In this document: positions 41,494-54,516 of the stretch, in pieces
How the letters are laid out: every line of letters begins with the position of its first letter
How positions within the stretch are numbered: position 1 is the first letter of the stretch
Source of the DNA: Seminavis robusta
Taxonomy: Eukaryota > Bacillariophyta > Bacillariophyceae > Naviculales > Naviculaceae
NCBI GenBank assembly: GCA_903772945.1
Contig: CAICTM010000254.1
Coordinates: 20,060-84,059, forward strand
Direction of reading: 5' to 3'
Length of the DNA: 64,000 nucleotides
The notes under the pieces: model-generated
Databases searched by the model: none
What the model was told of the DNA's origin: nothing
The model's input: the letters and a program-made list of their open reading frames with translations, nothing else
Program-made: the position numbers and the translations under genes

Positions 41494-44400
41494 TCAGCAT
41501 TCGACGTCCGTGATGGTGTTTCGCCTCTTTGGGATCACAAGTGGACCAGACATCTCTCGGTCGGATTCCTCCATCTCTTCGTACTCTCTCAAAGCCATCA
41601 TCACACTTTCATCGGTCTCGGCAAGTTCCATCAAAGACATCCTGCCAACAGTTACTACACGAGAGTCACGCTTCTCGCGTTGAGCCGCGACGGCAGATTG
41701 ATGCTCCTCCAATCCAGTAGTGGGGCCAATGAGGGACAACACGACTGGCAACAAGATGAGTCCAGTAAGCACTCCCAATGTAATCATGCCGAAGAAAGCC
41801 CAGAAGACTAGCCGAAAGATCGCAGTTGTCGTGAAACAGAGTGGGATCACACCCAAGAAAGTGGTGAATCCTCCCAAAAGAATACTGGCACCCATGGTTT
41901 CCAAAGTCTCCTTCACGCGTTCATCACGAGTTTTCCTCACAGAGGTCTCATAGTAACGCAGAAGCATGTGCTGTCGAGGAAGATATGAGAAAAGGAGGAT
42001 GAATGTTTGCCACGTCGAGCCAGCCACGGAAAACGCACCATGAGGAAATCAACCAGAAGACCGACCGCAACCACCACACAGATGTACAGAATTCCATTGA
42101 TATGCAAACCGAGCAATTCGAGCGTTCCTGTGGGGATCAATGATGCGCATGTTTAATAAAGAAAAAGTTAGTTTCAGCGGACGGTTTCCTCTTGCGAAGC
42201 GAATCAAGGCCAAGCGTACCCAAGTAGTTGCAGTAGAGCATGCACATAAAGGGCGTAACAAAGAAGGTCGCCGTCCAATGAGGGATGAGCAAAAAGGAGA
42301 TCACGGCCAAAGACAGGATTCCCGTGATGATTGTAAACCACTGAACAGGGCACGGTCGGCCAAAAGTATCCAGATGGTCAGATCAGGTTTTCCACTGAGC
42401 GGGTGCAATTCCACAGTCAATCACAAAACTTACCAACTCTCGCAGGGCACTATCGTAGGCTTCCCAATAGAGCATGATCGAATCGAACAGGAACATCCGC
42501 CAATTGTCTGGATTAGCCTTGTTTAATGGTTGCCTTGCTCCAACTTCTCTCTGATCGTGCAACACTTGCAGCTGGGCATCGACGGAATTCAAATCCAATC
42601 CGGAGAGGAAAATCCAACAGCGCGAAGCGGTGATGTTTCCATCCTCATCCCTCACAATATCGCTTCCGTAGACTTCACGAATGACGGGATCTTGCATGGC
42701 TGCCGCTAGTTGCGTAGTAAAGGGCCAGTTGACAAATTGGGGATATTGTTGCGCAATAATAGGACCAAAAGTCCGGAAATCACGAACCCAGCAGAATGGT
42801 TGGATTTCGGTAACGTTGGCGCCCAAGACGAAATCCTCCTGTCCGCTGAAGTCTACAGGAATCGAGCTGCTGATTTCTGGCAACGTTTCCAAATCCTCCA
42901 AATAGTCAATCATTTGTTGTTGAATATCAGGATCGGTTTGGTCCATGTATCGGTAGTAGAGTCCAAATGGACGGATGACGGATGCGTAGCTTTCAAAGGA
43001 ATAGAGAATGTCTCGCAGATAACTATCGGACGGGACAAAGTCTCCCAACTTGAAATCTTGTGTCAGCAAGGTAGCTCTCCAGGCACAGATACCAGTGAAC
43101 GCACCAAAGACAAGTAGCACGAGACCTTTTCCGATCGGTGTCAACAAATAAGTGGCGTACTTGGCCATGATTCTTTCGGGTAGACCAAGACTGGCGGGTT
43201 CTTGTGTCGTGTGGTCGCCGATGAGGGACAATCTTCGAGCTTCTACCTTGTTCATTTGCACCGAAATTTGGTCATTCTTGCCGCTGTGGCGTCTGCTGCT
43301 GCGGCGACCGGCATCACCATTGTCCGCTTCGCGTCCTTCGATTGGGTTGTATTCGGCATCCTCCGGAATGACTTCATCTGCAACGTTGGTCACCTCCAGC
43401 TCTTTCTCCTCTTTGGGTGGTGTCTTGAAACAGCAAAGGCAATCCCATCGACCAGCTTGGATACGCCGTTCGTCCAACACGATGAATGCCGTAAAGACCG
43501 TAATCTGGTACACGAAATCAATTGCGATGGTAGTGAACGCATCTGTGTTGTGAAAAAGGAGAAATTCGTAAGAGTTTGAAATTAACAAATCTCGACCCCA
43601 AAGTGGCTGAAACGCAATCTTCCTTCATTCGTTGTATACTTACACATGCAGAGCCAGACGACTCCGGGAAGACTGGAGAGTAGCCCGAGCAAAAAGGCAA
43701 AGGTAGTGGTGATGGTCGTCAGTAAAATGGAATGTGCGACTTCTTCCATGGTGATGGTAATCCTGTCGATGATATCGAGGGATGGATCCGTCCGAAAGTA
43801 GGCACCCGTAATGATAAAGGTATCATCCAGCCCGATTCCAATGACGACATAGGGTAAGATCTGCGTCACGGTCGTAAACGGAACGCCTGATGATAATATT
43901 ATTATTTCCAATCAATCGAGCCAAAAGAAGAATGAGAAATAAACAAACAAACAAAACTGCCAAAGAAACAATAAACCCAAAGAATACAATACACACTACA
44001 TGCACTCACCAATCAAAAACATGAGTCCATTTCCCGTCAACATGGAACATCCAATGGTGTAAACGGACGAAAGTCCCAACAATGCTCGCGACTTTTGTCC
44101 GCCATCGTCTCCGAATCCAAATCTCGCAAATGTGATCATGACGAATCCGCACATGAACATGGCCACGACAGCGACCAAATACAAATCTCCAAAAATGGCA
44201 CGCTGATATTCCAATTCGTACGCATACAGCGTCATGACATCCATGGTACTCACGGACACTCCGGAAGCTTGATCTTCGGCAATATACTTTTCGCGCAAAT
44301 CTTGCAATCGTTCGAGCATGTCCTTTTCAAACTGATTGGTCACACCGTCTGTATCAATATCGGGAATATCGATCGTGACGAGATAGGATTGTGCCGATGT

Positions 44401-45526
44401 TAGGATTCCACCTTCGCCACGTTCCCAATTTCCGAGAATGGCATCGTGATAGACGGGTGCACCACTGGCAAATTCGTATCCACTCAAGCGTTCGCGCAAT
44501 CCTGCGTCATCGAGCGATTCGTTGCGGTATACTTGCGTGGAGTGATTGGTCCAGTAGCCCGTGGCGGACATGATCCGACAATCGACATTGCCATTAAAAT
44601 CGACATAAACGCCTCTTTGACAGAGTTCGGGGTATCCTGGTGTGGTGCGAATGGTAGTGACTCCCTCAAAGACTCGATCCATGGCGCCCGTTGTGAGAAT
44701 GGTGCCCCCATCGTTGTGATAGAGGAGAATGACCTTGCGCGTTTGATCGGGGAATCCTTCGGGCGATTGGATCCATTCGTAGTGCTTAAAAATAAATAAT
44801 GAGACAAAAAAAAAGTGTGTGAGAAATAAATGGTTGGTAAGTTCAGGAACGGTCCAAAAAAAGGGTACTGTAGCATTGCCAACTTTAGAAAGTTGGTTTC
44901 TTGAAGCATGCCATCAGCCCCCCTTTTTCTGCTTTTTCAGCTTTTTTTGCCTCGCTTTTGTAGTTTTATTTTCTTTATCTTACCTGACCAGGTCGACTGT
45001 TAGTGGGCGCAAAGACTCGTTCTAGATCCAAAATCAATTCGAAATTGGTAAAGAATCCCACAGCTGCGAGAGTAATGGAAAGAACCGTGACAAATAGAAT
45101 GACAGGAACGGGTCGCCTGGCAGCGGCAACGGCAACGCGTGTGACAATCTTGGCGAGACTGTGAAAGACAAAGTCGGTAAAGGCGGTCCACGGAGGAAAG
45201 ATGGGTTCTCTCACACCACCGGCTCCTTGTTTCGTAACTTCAGGGTTGAATTTGATGGTGGTACGACGCTTTTTGGGTGGACCACCGCCAGTATTGATCG
45301 TATTGTTGCTCTGGGTGTTGGCACCACTCTTTCCATTCGCGTGATCATCATCATCGTCATCATCTTCGTCAAAAACACCCTTCTCGTTCATCTCCTTGTT
45401 GAATTTGGCCTCGGCCATTTGAAAACTCAAATCAGACGCATCCACGTCCACTTCTTCCGTGATATTGGGAGGTCGAGCCGTTTCAGCCGGCTTTTGCTGC
45501 ATCAGATTCGCAACATGTTGAGACAT
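41494..45526 (-). CDS. Patched/NPC1-like RND protein with sterol-sensing domain (7 exons), copy A
   Basis: Exons (minus) are 45526-44984, 44784-44010, 43886-43644, 43542-42434, 42340-42220, 42127-42039 and 41970-41494. All junctions are GT-AG and in phase, giving 1118 residues. A cytosolic acidic N-tail leads to TM1 (VPVILFVTVLSITLAAVGFF) and a large lumenal loop (EWIQSPEGFPDQTRKVILLY). The sterol-sensing-domain block follows (LVAVVAMFMCGFVMITFARF, ILPYVVIGIGLDDTFIITGA, TTITTTFAFLLGLLSSLPGV, WLCMYAF), including the GxGLDDTFI signature of RND/Patched proteins. A second half repeats the loop-plus-5-TM plan (FFVTPFMCMLY, VVVAVGLLVDFL, GFTTFLGVIPL). Relatives such as Patched and NPC1 move or sense sterols and lipids using ion gradients. 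It is divergent to copy B at 48724. Confidence 0.92.
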
Positions 45527-48500
45527 CTTCTCCTTCTTGTCTTCTTGTCTTGTCTTATCTTATCTTATTATGATGGTCTTGATGGTCTTGATTCTCCTTT
45601 TTCCGCTGATCTCTTGCTTCCTTGGCTTGACTTGACTTGGCTTGACTTAGCTTAACTTATAGCTAGCTCTTATTATCTCTCTCTCTTGATTAGCTCTTGC
45701 CTGATTGTAAGATATCAGATATTAGATACCTCTCCAACAAAACAAAACAAAAAAACTGATCGGAGCTAAGTAGTCTGATACCTTTTCTTCTTGCTCACTG
45801 GTGTCACAAAATAAATAAAATAATGAGGTAGGAGCGGTCCAATTGTACATGTACCGGTACTAGACTAATAGATTTTAGCTGACTGCCTGTGCCGTTCATA
45901 CTGGTTCTCACAAATCCAATTAGTGACACCTGCTGCTCGAGTTGATGGGGGTTCTTGGCGGTACCAGTACCAATGTCCAAGGGAGCATGTAGGGCAGCTG
46001 GGCCGTGCAGTTGTTGTGCCCATCTCATACTACTAGTAGCCTAACGTGTTAATGGTAGATACCCAGCCTGAATACCCAATGTTCCGGATGTTAACCCTCA
46101 AGCAGGATTTCGCAAGCAGGATTTCCCTCCAAAATTATTTTCAAAATGGCCAAGGGAGCTCCAGCTAGCTAGCTAGCTAGAGTTGTTTTCGCGTTTTCTG
46201 GAGCGATTGCCCTTTGTGGCTTTGTGGACTGAGTATTATAGGTTATAGGAAGGAGGATTGAATAAAGAATTTGAACACCGCGTCATTGCCTTGTTCTGGA
46301 TAATCCGGGTCCAGCTTTCCAGTGGCAGACAGTCCTTTGTGAAGTATTCTAACCTTGCATATTAGATTGTAAGGTATGACGAGAATCTATCTGAGGACAA
46401 GCATCCAGTGGCTTGAAACTTGAAACCTCAGACACTTTAGACTCTCACTATTGAAAATATCATATAGCGTACCGGTACTCAGCCAAATTACTATCTCTTT
46501 CCTCTACAACATGACAATGAGTCTGAAGGGAACAAAACTAATTGAATGGCATTGTCTATGCCACCTCCAATGCATGCCTTGCCAACGGAAAAGTTTTTGC
46601 CTTGTTCTGCCTGCATGTGGATGCTCCACAGGCAGGGAAGAGGAAACAGAATGCGACCGTCTCATTGTACATGTAGATCTACCAATTTCCAAACACATTT
46701 TTTATTTTAAAATAGGTACGATGCCATCCTACTTCTAAAGTACTAGTACATGTACACTGGTGGCTTTTAAAAAATCAGGAGCCAGGATATAACTAACTTT
46801 TGAGAACCTCTACCGGTACCGGTACTTTACAGTATGATTCGATTCTGTGCATGCGTGCATGCAAAGATGCTTCAGCTACCGTACAGTAGTCTAGCTAGTT
46901 TATTACTAGTAGACTAGAACTCGTGCGTGCACATACAGAGCAACGAATCGCTGTGATCTTAACGACAAGGGGAATAAGTATGCATATAGTAAATCTTGTG
47001 GACTCAAGATAATGACACTCTTATGAGTACTTGCAGCTGGACATTTAACTTTGATGTGACTGAAAATCACTTACGTTTCTTAAGTCTTTTCAACTCTCCA
47101 GTGAGGATCTTTCTAAATTCTGTTAAAGGGCAAAATACTGTACGGCTGCACTGTACTCGAGTACTCCATTCCTCCAGTATTTACCGAACATTCTAGCGAT
47201 ACTAGAGCTACACTTCTACAGTACTAGGAACTAGGATTCTGCATTAAATTTTCACTGGTAAATATGTAGATTTACTGCTACCAATTCCATCAATTCCGCA
47301 TACATACTAGTACTCGAGTAGAGTGCTACTGTATGACTGTATGAGTACAGTGTACCGGTAGCGAGGAGGAGACACTAGGAGTCCAAGACAGTTACTTTGA
47401 AAGGCTGCATAGAGCAACATTTGCGAGTGACTGTAGAGATAAAAGTACTCTACTACCTAGAAACTGTACAATACCTGGTACCAATTCTTCTTTTTGTAAG
47501 AATGGCGGAGGGACACGTGTTCCTTTTAGAAGTATTAATAACACAGCGGAGCTAGTAAGAAGTCGAACGGGCAACGTGCCGAGCATCTTCATAATTGTAG
47601 GCAACCCGAAAAGCCCAAGTAGGTAACAGCTGGAAAGGTGTGGGTGGGCGCCGGTTGTTCCTTACTACATGTACGATCCTTGAGGTATCCGTCCCAAACA
47701 AGACTTGTTCACATCAGAATCAAATATGGTAGGTCTAGCTCCCGCCATATTCTGGGTGAATTGATCTCCATTCTGTGGAGCCTGTTGACTATTCCTTCGC
47801 CCACAAGAGGATGTCATAGCAATCGTTGAAATCAGCCGGGTTGTCATCGAATGCTACACTGACAAAGTCCCGACGGGTCATGACATCATTGTACCGTAGA
47901 AGGAAAAGGGCAGCTCTGCGAGCCCAAAGCTATGCCCACGTCCCAAAAATATGCCCACCACCATGCCACCGTGCAAGTACAGAATGGTCCCTTGTGGGCG
48001 AAAGATGAGCACTCGGAACCATTCTTGTAGAAAGGCTGGAGCTCTACAACAAACCATGATGCTTGCTGGTTGCAGTTTCTCTTGCTGTTACCGTAGTGGT
48101 ATGTCATACCACCGGCACCTGTTCCTCCAACCTCCTTGCTGGCTTTTTGCACTAACCTGTACGTCGCCATTGCGACTGAATCGAATCCCGACTGGCTGTC
48201 TGTTGTTGCCGCCAGCTCACCGGAGGTGCTCCTAATCGCTGAAATGGTGAGACATCGCAATTAGATCCTGAAACATGTCAAAGTCATTAATGCCAATTGT
48301 GTTCTAAGAATGATCTAGCATCACGCCTGCTCGTTCTAAGTATCTTGTTGAAAGTCATGACTGGTCTGACAGTTGCTTGGCCGTCACAATTTAAACCGAT
48401 TACAGACTTTTGGGTATCGCCATCACGCGGAACTGATCCCTCGAAGCATGTATGTACTAGTACCGGTAGATCGCTAAGCTACGGTATCTGGCAAGTTAGC

Positions 48501-48723
48501 ATTGCAAACACCATTCGTCCCCACGAGGCAACCGCAACCAACTAATAAGTCCATCAACCACTACGGAAAGCCTCTTGTTCCGAGTGATCATAGCATACAA
48601 GCAGGAGTATCCATGGCCGGGTAACAAAGACGCCGCTTCTCTCGACTCGACAGCACAGCACAGACAGATATCCTACACGACAATCTCCAACATCTTCAAA
48701 ATTTCTTCCATATAAAACTCAAG
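45527..48723. other. 3.2 kb divergent intergenic region between the two RND genes
   Basis: Holds both promoters. Near 45610-45660 there is a CTTGACTTGG-type pentamer-rich tract in the leader of copy A. TACCGGTA palindromes lie near 45852, 46471, 46811 (two overlapping), 47353 and 48461, one of the densest clusters in the window. A possible decayed gene is at about 47700-48130. Otherwise no gene is seen. Confidence 0.5.
47700..48130 (-). pseudogene. Possible decayed coding remnant
   Basis: On the minus strand a frame reads VLIFRPQGTILYLHGGMVVG, reminiscent of the HG/HGG oxyanion region of alpha/beta hydrolases. It is followed after a frameshift by RRDFVSVAFDDNPADFNDC and YDILLWA. An upstream stop in the same frame (near 48100) and the frameshift at about 47890-47900 would make it non-functional. 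The assignment is weak and could be chance. Confidence 0.22.
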
Positions 48724-51700
48724 ATGTCTGCTACGATTTCCACTCTTCAATCGGAATCTGACTTTCCGGTAGAAATGAGTACTCGTTCCTCCTCCGACTT
48801 GCCAACGAGCACACCGAGTTATACTCGTGCCAGCAGCAGTACGCAGAGGTCGAGTTCGATTCGTATTAATACTCGAAGTAGCTCGACGCAGTATTCCGAT
48901 CACAATTATACCAAAGATAAATACGGGGAAAGCTTAACGGAAGATGATCAGGTCGAAATCGAGGTCCTCGAGGCTCTGAACGAAGAAGAGGGCGAAGAGG
49001 ACACGACCGTCCTTAAAATCGAGCAAGACGATGACGAAGACGACAACGACATTCCGGAACAAACGACCGACGATCTCGAAGAAACAGTGTCGGAACTACG
49101 CGATGACGATGATGACGATGATGACAAAGTGCCAGCCGCTCGCAAACGATCGCTTCTCGACAATTCGTCTCCTACCAGCGTCTTCTCCGGCGACAGCGAG
49201 GTACCCTATGACGAGAAGGCCGATTTGTCCAGGATTCAATTCGTTAGTTCCAGTGCCAACAGTAGTAGCAGTAGCTCGAGCGGCAGCAATGGCAGTTCCA
49301 GTTCCGGCAGCAGTGGCAGTTCGACCAGTAGCACTAGCAGCGGAACGCAAAAGAATCGTCTCTGGAATTTTTTTCGACGCGACAAGAACGCATCATCTTC
49401 GAAGAAGAAGGGATACACCAACTACCGCAATCGACACGCCAAACTCGAGGAGTACGGCGATTCCAGTGAGGCGGTCCCATCACGAACGTTCGAATCGGCA
49501 TCCACCGATCTTTCCAGAACCTCCAAGTCCAAGCGAAGCAACAAACGCTTCCTGTGTTGTTGCTGTCAATATTGGACATGGTTCACGGAAGACGTTCTCC
49601 ATGCGGCCATTCGACGCATGGTTGTCTCGCTCAGTACCAGCGCCGCTCGGAATCCTTTCCGATGGATTGGTGGCTTGACATTTGTCTCGTTGGCCGTGTT
49701 GGCTACGGGATTCTTTACCAACTTTCAATTGATTGTCGATAGCGATGAAATCTTTACACCCATCAATTCGCTGCCGACCAAACATTCCGATTGGTTGGTC
49801 CACGACAGCGGCTTTCAGACAATCCGACCTGTTTTGATGGTTATTCACAATCATGGTTCCAATGTCTTGGGCAAGGAACCAATCACAAAACTCTTTGAAG
49901 CCATCGATGTTGTTCGCAACACGCCTGGATACGACGACATTTGCAGTCATGGGACCTACATGACGCACGATGGCATTAACACATGTCGCATCTTCAGTGC
50001 CACACGCTTTTGGAATCACAACAAGACGCTCTTTGACCTTGAGGTCCAAACGGACGAGAATGTCACGGACATTATGAGCGCTTCCACCTATCAAGATGGT
50101 AGCACACCTGTCTTTCATGAAATGATATTGGGAAACTACGAAATGAGCAATACGAGTTTGGTCTTTTCGTCGGACACGGGGTCGTTCGCCACAGTCAATC
50201 ATTCCCAGCGGCTGCACTTTGTACAGTCTTATGTTGTTCGCATGGAACTGCCCGATGCGGGAGAAGAAGCGGATGATTTTGAGACACGTGCCTTGCAAAA
50301 CTTGAAGCTCTTGAAAGAATCATGGGAGGAGGACGAAACCAACCAGCTCCAGCTGGACTTTCTCAGCATCTATGCATACAAGATTGAGAATCAACGTGCC
50401 ATGATTCGTGATTTGCCTCTCGTGACGGGAATCTTTCTCGTGCTGGTCATCTTTACAACTCTCGTTTTTTCCAAACGACACCCCGTCTACAGTCGTGGTA
50501 TGCTTGGATGCGGTTCCCTCCTGGCCATTGGCATGTCGTTGGCCATGTCCTATGGGATTGTTTGGTGCATTGGTGTCCCATTTACCAACATCGCACAAAT
50601 TTTGCCCTTTATGATCATGGGAGTGGGCTTGGATGACACATTTATCATAACGGGGTCTTACTTTCGAACAAATCCCAATCACAGTGTCGAACGGCGCATT
50701 GAGACGACCATGAATGAAGTGGGCACTTCCATTACTCTTACCTCGATCACGACCTCCGTGGCGTTCATTCTGGGAAGCTTCAGCTCCATCCCAGGAGTCA
50801 AATGGCTCTGTTGGTACGCTTTTTCAGCCATTGTGGTGGATTACTTTTTCCAATTGACCTACTTCGTGGCGATCCTGTCGCTGGATGAACGACGCTTACA
50901 AGCCTATCGGCGCAACTGGTGCTGTTGGCGAACAGTACCTGTGGATATCGATGATTGCGAATCTCAAATGGGGGTTATCATCAGTTCCAGTGTGGACAGC
51001 AGTAGTAGCAGAAGCAGCAGCCGCGGTCGTGGTCGTCGTAACAATGATGACGAAGAAGAAACCTTCCAAGACGAAAGCCGCTACGCGTCAGGGCTCTCGA
51101 GATCCTATGAAACAGGCAAGCATTCGCACTTTTCCGAGCGGTTCATGGTTTGGTATGGGAACCAGCTGATGCGTCCATGGGTGAAACTACTGGTGATCTT
51201 GGTCTTTGCAACCTACTTTGGGTTTTGTGGATATCGTGCTACTTTGTTGAAGCAAGAGTTCAATGTAGAAGACTACACGGTACGTACAGCTTGCTCGGGC
51301 GTATCTGGCAAGGTTGCCTCACGGGCAGCATTTGAAAGTTCAAATGTGTTCACTATTTGTTTTTCATCGTTGTAGCCTGCGGATTCATACCTTCGAGGGA
51401 CGCTCTATTCATTGGATCAATACTACTCTTTGACCAAACCACTCGAAGTCTATTTTCGAGACGTCGACCAATCGGATCCTGAGATGCAACAGCAGATGCG
51501 AGACTACGTGGATGAACTGGCTGCTCTCCCGCAGATTGGGGAAGAAGCGCCGTTCTGCTGGGTCCGCGACTTTGATCAGATTGCGGAACGATTTCCTCAA
51601 TACGCCTTTATCGAGGAAATGGATCTTCCGTTCAACCAGAAAATGAGTCTGGCTCTGTCCAACCCAACTATTCGCGAGATCTACGGAGAAGATATTGTCG

Positions 51701-53110
51701 TGGACGAAGAGACGGGCGATATCATTGCATCGAGATGTTTGCTATTCTTGCGAAACTTGGACTTGACAATTGTCAAGGATCAGATTGCGATGCTCAAGGG
51801 TCAGCGGCAGGTTAGTCGGGAGCAACCCATCAACTCTGGTCTGGAAGACTTGAAATTCTTCAGTTTTGACCCGATTTTCTTCTATTGGGAACTCTACGCC
51901 GAAGCCGTCGATGAACTCTTGTTTACTATTGTATCAGGTGAGTGTCTATCTATCTTGCCACCGTGTCAGAATCTCCCACATCAGAATGACTAAGTCGTCG
52001 TCATCCTCGTCTCTTTCCAGGTGTAATTGCTGTAACGTTCGTGAGCTTTGTTTTGATCCCACATTGGTCGGCCATCTTCTTCGTCTGCCCTGGTATCATC
52101 GTCCTTTACGTCAACTTTTTGGGTAAGTGAACGTGCGTGTCGATCCTTTCGTATGCGCCAAGATCAAGCCTCTCATCTCATTTCTTGCAGGCACGATGCA
52201 GCTTATGGGTCTAGACATCAATAGTCTGACGTATGTCATCATTTGCATGGCAATCGGCCTTTTGGTGGATTTTCTGGTCCACATTTTGCTTAGATACTAC
52301 GAAACAGATGGAGACACTCGAGAGGACAAAGTCAAGGATACGCTTCGAACGATGGGTGCCAGCATGTTTGTGGGAGGGCTGACGACGTTTCTCGGCGTAT
52401 GCCCTCTTGTCTTGAGCACAACACACATTTTCATGACAGTATTTTGGGCTTTTCTAGCAATGGTTGTGCTTGGATTCACTCACGGATTGATCCTGTTGCC
52501 GGTTGTCTTGTCTTTGATGGGTCCTTTGTCGTCCTGCCATCGAAACGACGCCTCAAGACGGGACATTCCTGGAAAGAAGAAGGGCAGCTCCTCTTCTGCC
52601 CTTTCATCGACATCTTCTTCCACGTCATCCGCTGCTTACAAGTACGACGATGAAATACTCGCGTCGTCATCCGAGGAAGAACTGGAAGAGTTGACCGCGG
52701 AAGAAAAAGAGGAGCTCGAAAAGGTGGCAACACAAGTGCGGACTGTGCCGTTCTTGGGCCCCTCCTATGAACTGGAGATGATTGAAGAAGGCCCCGGGAG
52801 TCGTCCGACGAGCACTTCGAGCGCCAAAAGTGGCAAAAGTCTCCGTTCCATTGTGGAGGCCCCTTCGGACGAGATTGCCCTTGCTTCCCCACGTGCAGTG
52901 TCGGCGGCTGCGAAAGCCGCCGTTTCAGCTAGTCTCCTGGGGAAGTTGGCTGATGCATACAACTGTACCTTTGAGCTGGGCGAGTTTGACTTTTATGAGA
53001 CGGTGACAAACAAGGCATGCAAGCCCCGCCAGCAATCCTCCAGGACGCCGAATCCTCCTACCAGTCCGGTCGCGACTGGTCGTGCAAAGAAAGTTGAGTT
53101 TTCCGAGTAA
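48724..53110 (+). CDS. Patched/NPC1-like RND protein with sterol-sensing domain (4 exons), copy B
   Basis: Exons are 48724-51279, 51376-51937, 52021-52122 and 52191-53110, all GT-AG and in phase, giving 1379 residues. A long disordered N-tail (Ser/Asp-rich, with a Gly/Ser-rich SSGSNGSSSSGSSGSS run) precedes TM1 (GGLTFVSLAVLATGFF) and the lumenal loop. The sterol-sensing-domain block has ILPFMIMGVGLDDTFIITGS, LTSITTSVAFILGSFSSIPG and WLCWYAF. The second half has DSYLRGTLYSLDQYY, LIPHWSAIFFVCPGIIVLYV, MAIGLLVDFLVHILLRYY and GGLTTFLGVCPL. The acidic C-tail is longer than in copy A. It is the divergent neighbour of copy A. Function in sterol/lipid transport or sensing is inferred from family. Introns: one shared with A at LG|T; the others differ. 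Confidence 0.92.
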
Positions 53111-54162
53111 GAAAAAGGCAACCATGCAGTTCATTCATGATCCGCAGAGTGTCGCTTCCGGCTTGGTGGTCCTAGGCGAAGCAAAGGGGCGGATCAGACC
53201 GCCAATTCATTAAACCGGCTCCCTCCAATTCATTTTCACTTCAATATGCATAATATCTTCTAAAGGCATACATTTCAATTTGTATTTGTGTATGCTATGA
53301 GCACTGCATGGCTAGTGTCGCTCCTCTCATCAACCCCCTTTCCCTGGCCCCATTGGGGGGATGCTTGTGGTCCTGTCCTCTGTCTGTTTGCCTGCTGGTT
53401 GTGCTTGCACTGCTGCACTCCACCGGTGGCATCCACTCTACTCTCACCCATTGTCCCCTCTACCGGTAACCCGTGGTAACGTGCGCTCATCTGGAGAATT
53501 TGATGACCTGCGCTGGAATACTCAGCTTGAAGACTATGATAAAGTGAAGGCGGCTTCATGGGCATACCGTCTCTCAAGGGAATTCTCTGACACTTTCCAG
53601 CATTCTTTTATTCAAGTTGGAATCTGCCAGCGTTGCTGTTCAGAGCCCGTGTGAAGACAGCCGGTGCACTGGGCATGGCCATTGGTTGCTCTGTCCTTGC
53701 CGGGCTTACAGGAACCGGTACGGTACCGTGGGCTTCAAACGGGAAATGACAAGTTCTGATGTCCAAACTCAAGACTTCCAACCTCATGGTTCGTTGCAAT
53801 GAGTGATGCATGCATGCTGCCATCAAAATACTCGGGGTAGCTTCTAGCTAGTTGAAGAGAACGCTGGTGGTATGCACGGAGTCTTGCAGTTGTAAGCATC
53901 AGTAATTTATTTAGCTAAGAGCTTGTGTGTTGTATTTTTGGTTACGTTGCTCAGCCATGCTGGGCTGCGTCCTGTTTGTACATTCTTCAGGGAGAAAATG
54001 GCCAACTGTTTTGCTGGCCTTGAAATTACAATCATAGTGTACATCTTCAAGATGGAAAGAACCATCCTGCTTATTGTTTGCTGTATTGCTTTGTGTGCAA
54101 GACTGTCTGCTTCTAGTCTTCTAATGCAGTAGCGTTCCCCATGCATGTGTTGCGTCCGGTCT
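53111..54162. other. Intergenic region
   Basis: Region between convergent genes. A possible ORF at 53361-53654 (containing DLRWNTQLEDYDKVKAA) has no clear support. TACCGGTA at 53461. Nothing else seen. Confidence 0.4.
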
Positions 54163-54516
54163 CTAGGCAATTCGGGCAGTTCCCTTTGCACCGCGAGGGG
54201 AACTGGAGTGTGGACGGGCGGCAGGTGGAATGGAAGCGCCATAGGCAATGGGAGCAACGGGCATTGCAGGCAAGCCTTTGAACTGATAGCGCGCCAATTG
54301 GGAAAGGTCATTCAGAGACTCCATGGTGTTCTGGATGTCCATGCCGAGCTCAGCGGCAAGCTTTTCCAGTTGTGCTTCGCCGCGGAACCGGTCGCAGTCT
54401 TCTGGTTGGTAGAAGAGTGTCATGGCTTCACTCTCTGTCTTGCGGGGCACAACGAAGACAGCGGAAACTTCCTCGGGGGCGAAACGGACTCGGTGGGTTT
54501 TGGAGATGGCAGACAT
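54163..54516 (-). CDS. Small soluble protein with RF/FY-type motif (hypothetical)
   Basis: A 117-residue ORF starting at an ATG. It begins MSAISKTHRVRFAPEEVSAV, then FVVPRKTESEAMTLFYQPED and CDRFRGEAQLEKLAAELGMD. The RVRFAPEE...FYxxxDxxRFRxE layout is like a family of short diatom proteins with an 'RF...WY...DFKxE' pattern. The tail is Pro/Ala-rich. No TM or catalytic motif. The coding-like composition and ATG context support a gene, but no function can be given. Confidence 0.6.
   Translation of the reverse strand: MSAISKTHRVRFAPEEVSAVFVVPRKTESEAMTLFYQPEDCDRFRGEAQLEKLAAELGMDIQNTMESLNDLSQLARYQFKGLPAMPVAPIAYGASIPPAARPHSSSPRGAKGTARIA

Noticed and set aside
49480-50298. 272-residue minus ORF
   Set aside because: Antisense shadow of exon 1 of RND copy B.
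53361-53654. 97-residue plus ORF containing DLRWNTQLEDYDKVK
   Set aside because: Only a short stretch looks coding, with no continuation or motif; might be a fragment but cannot be supported.
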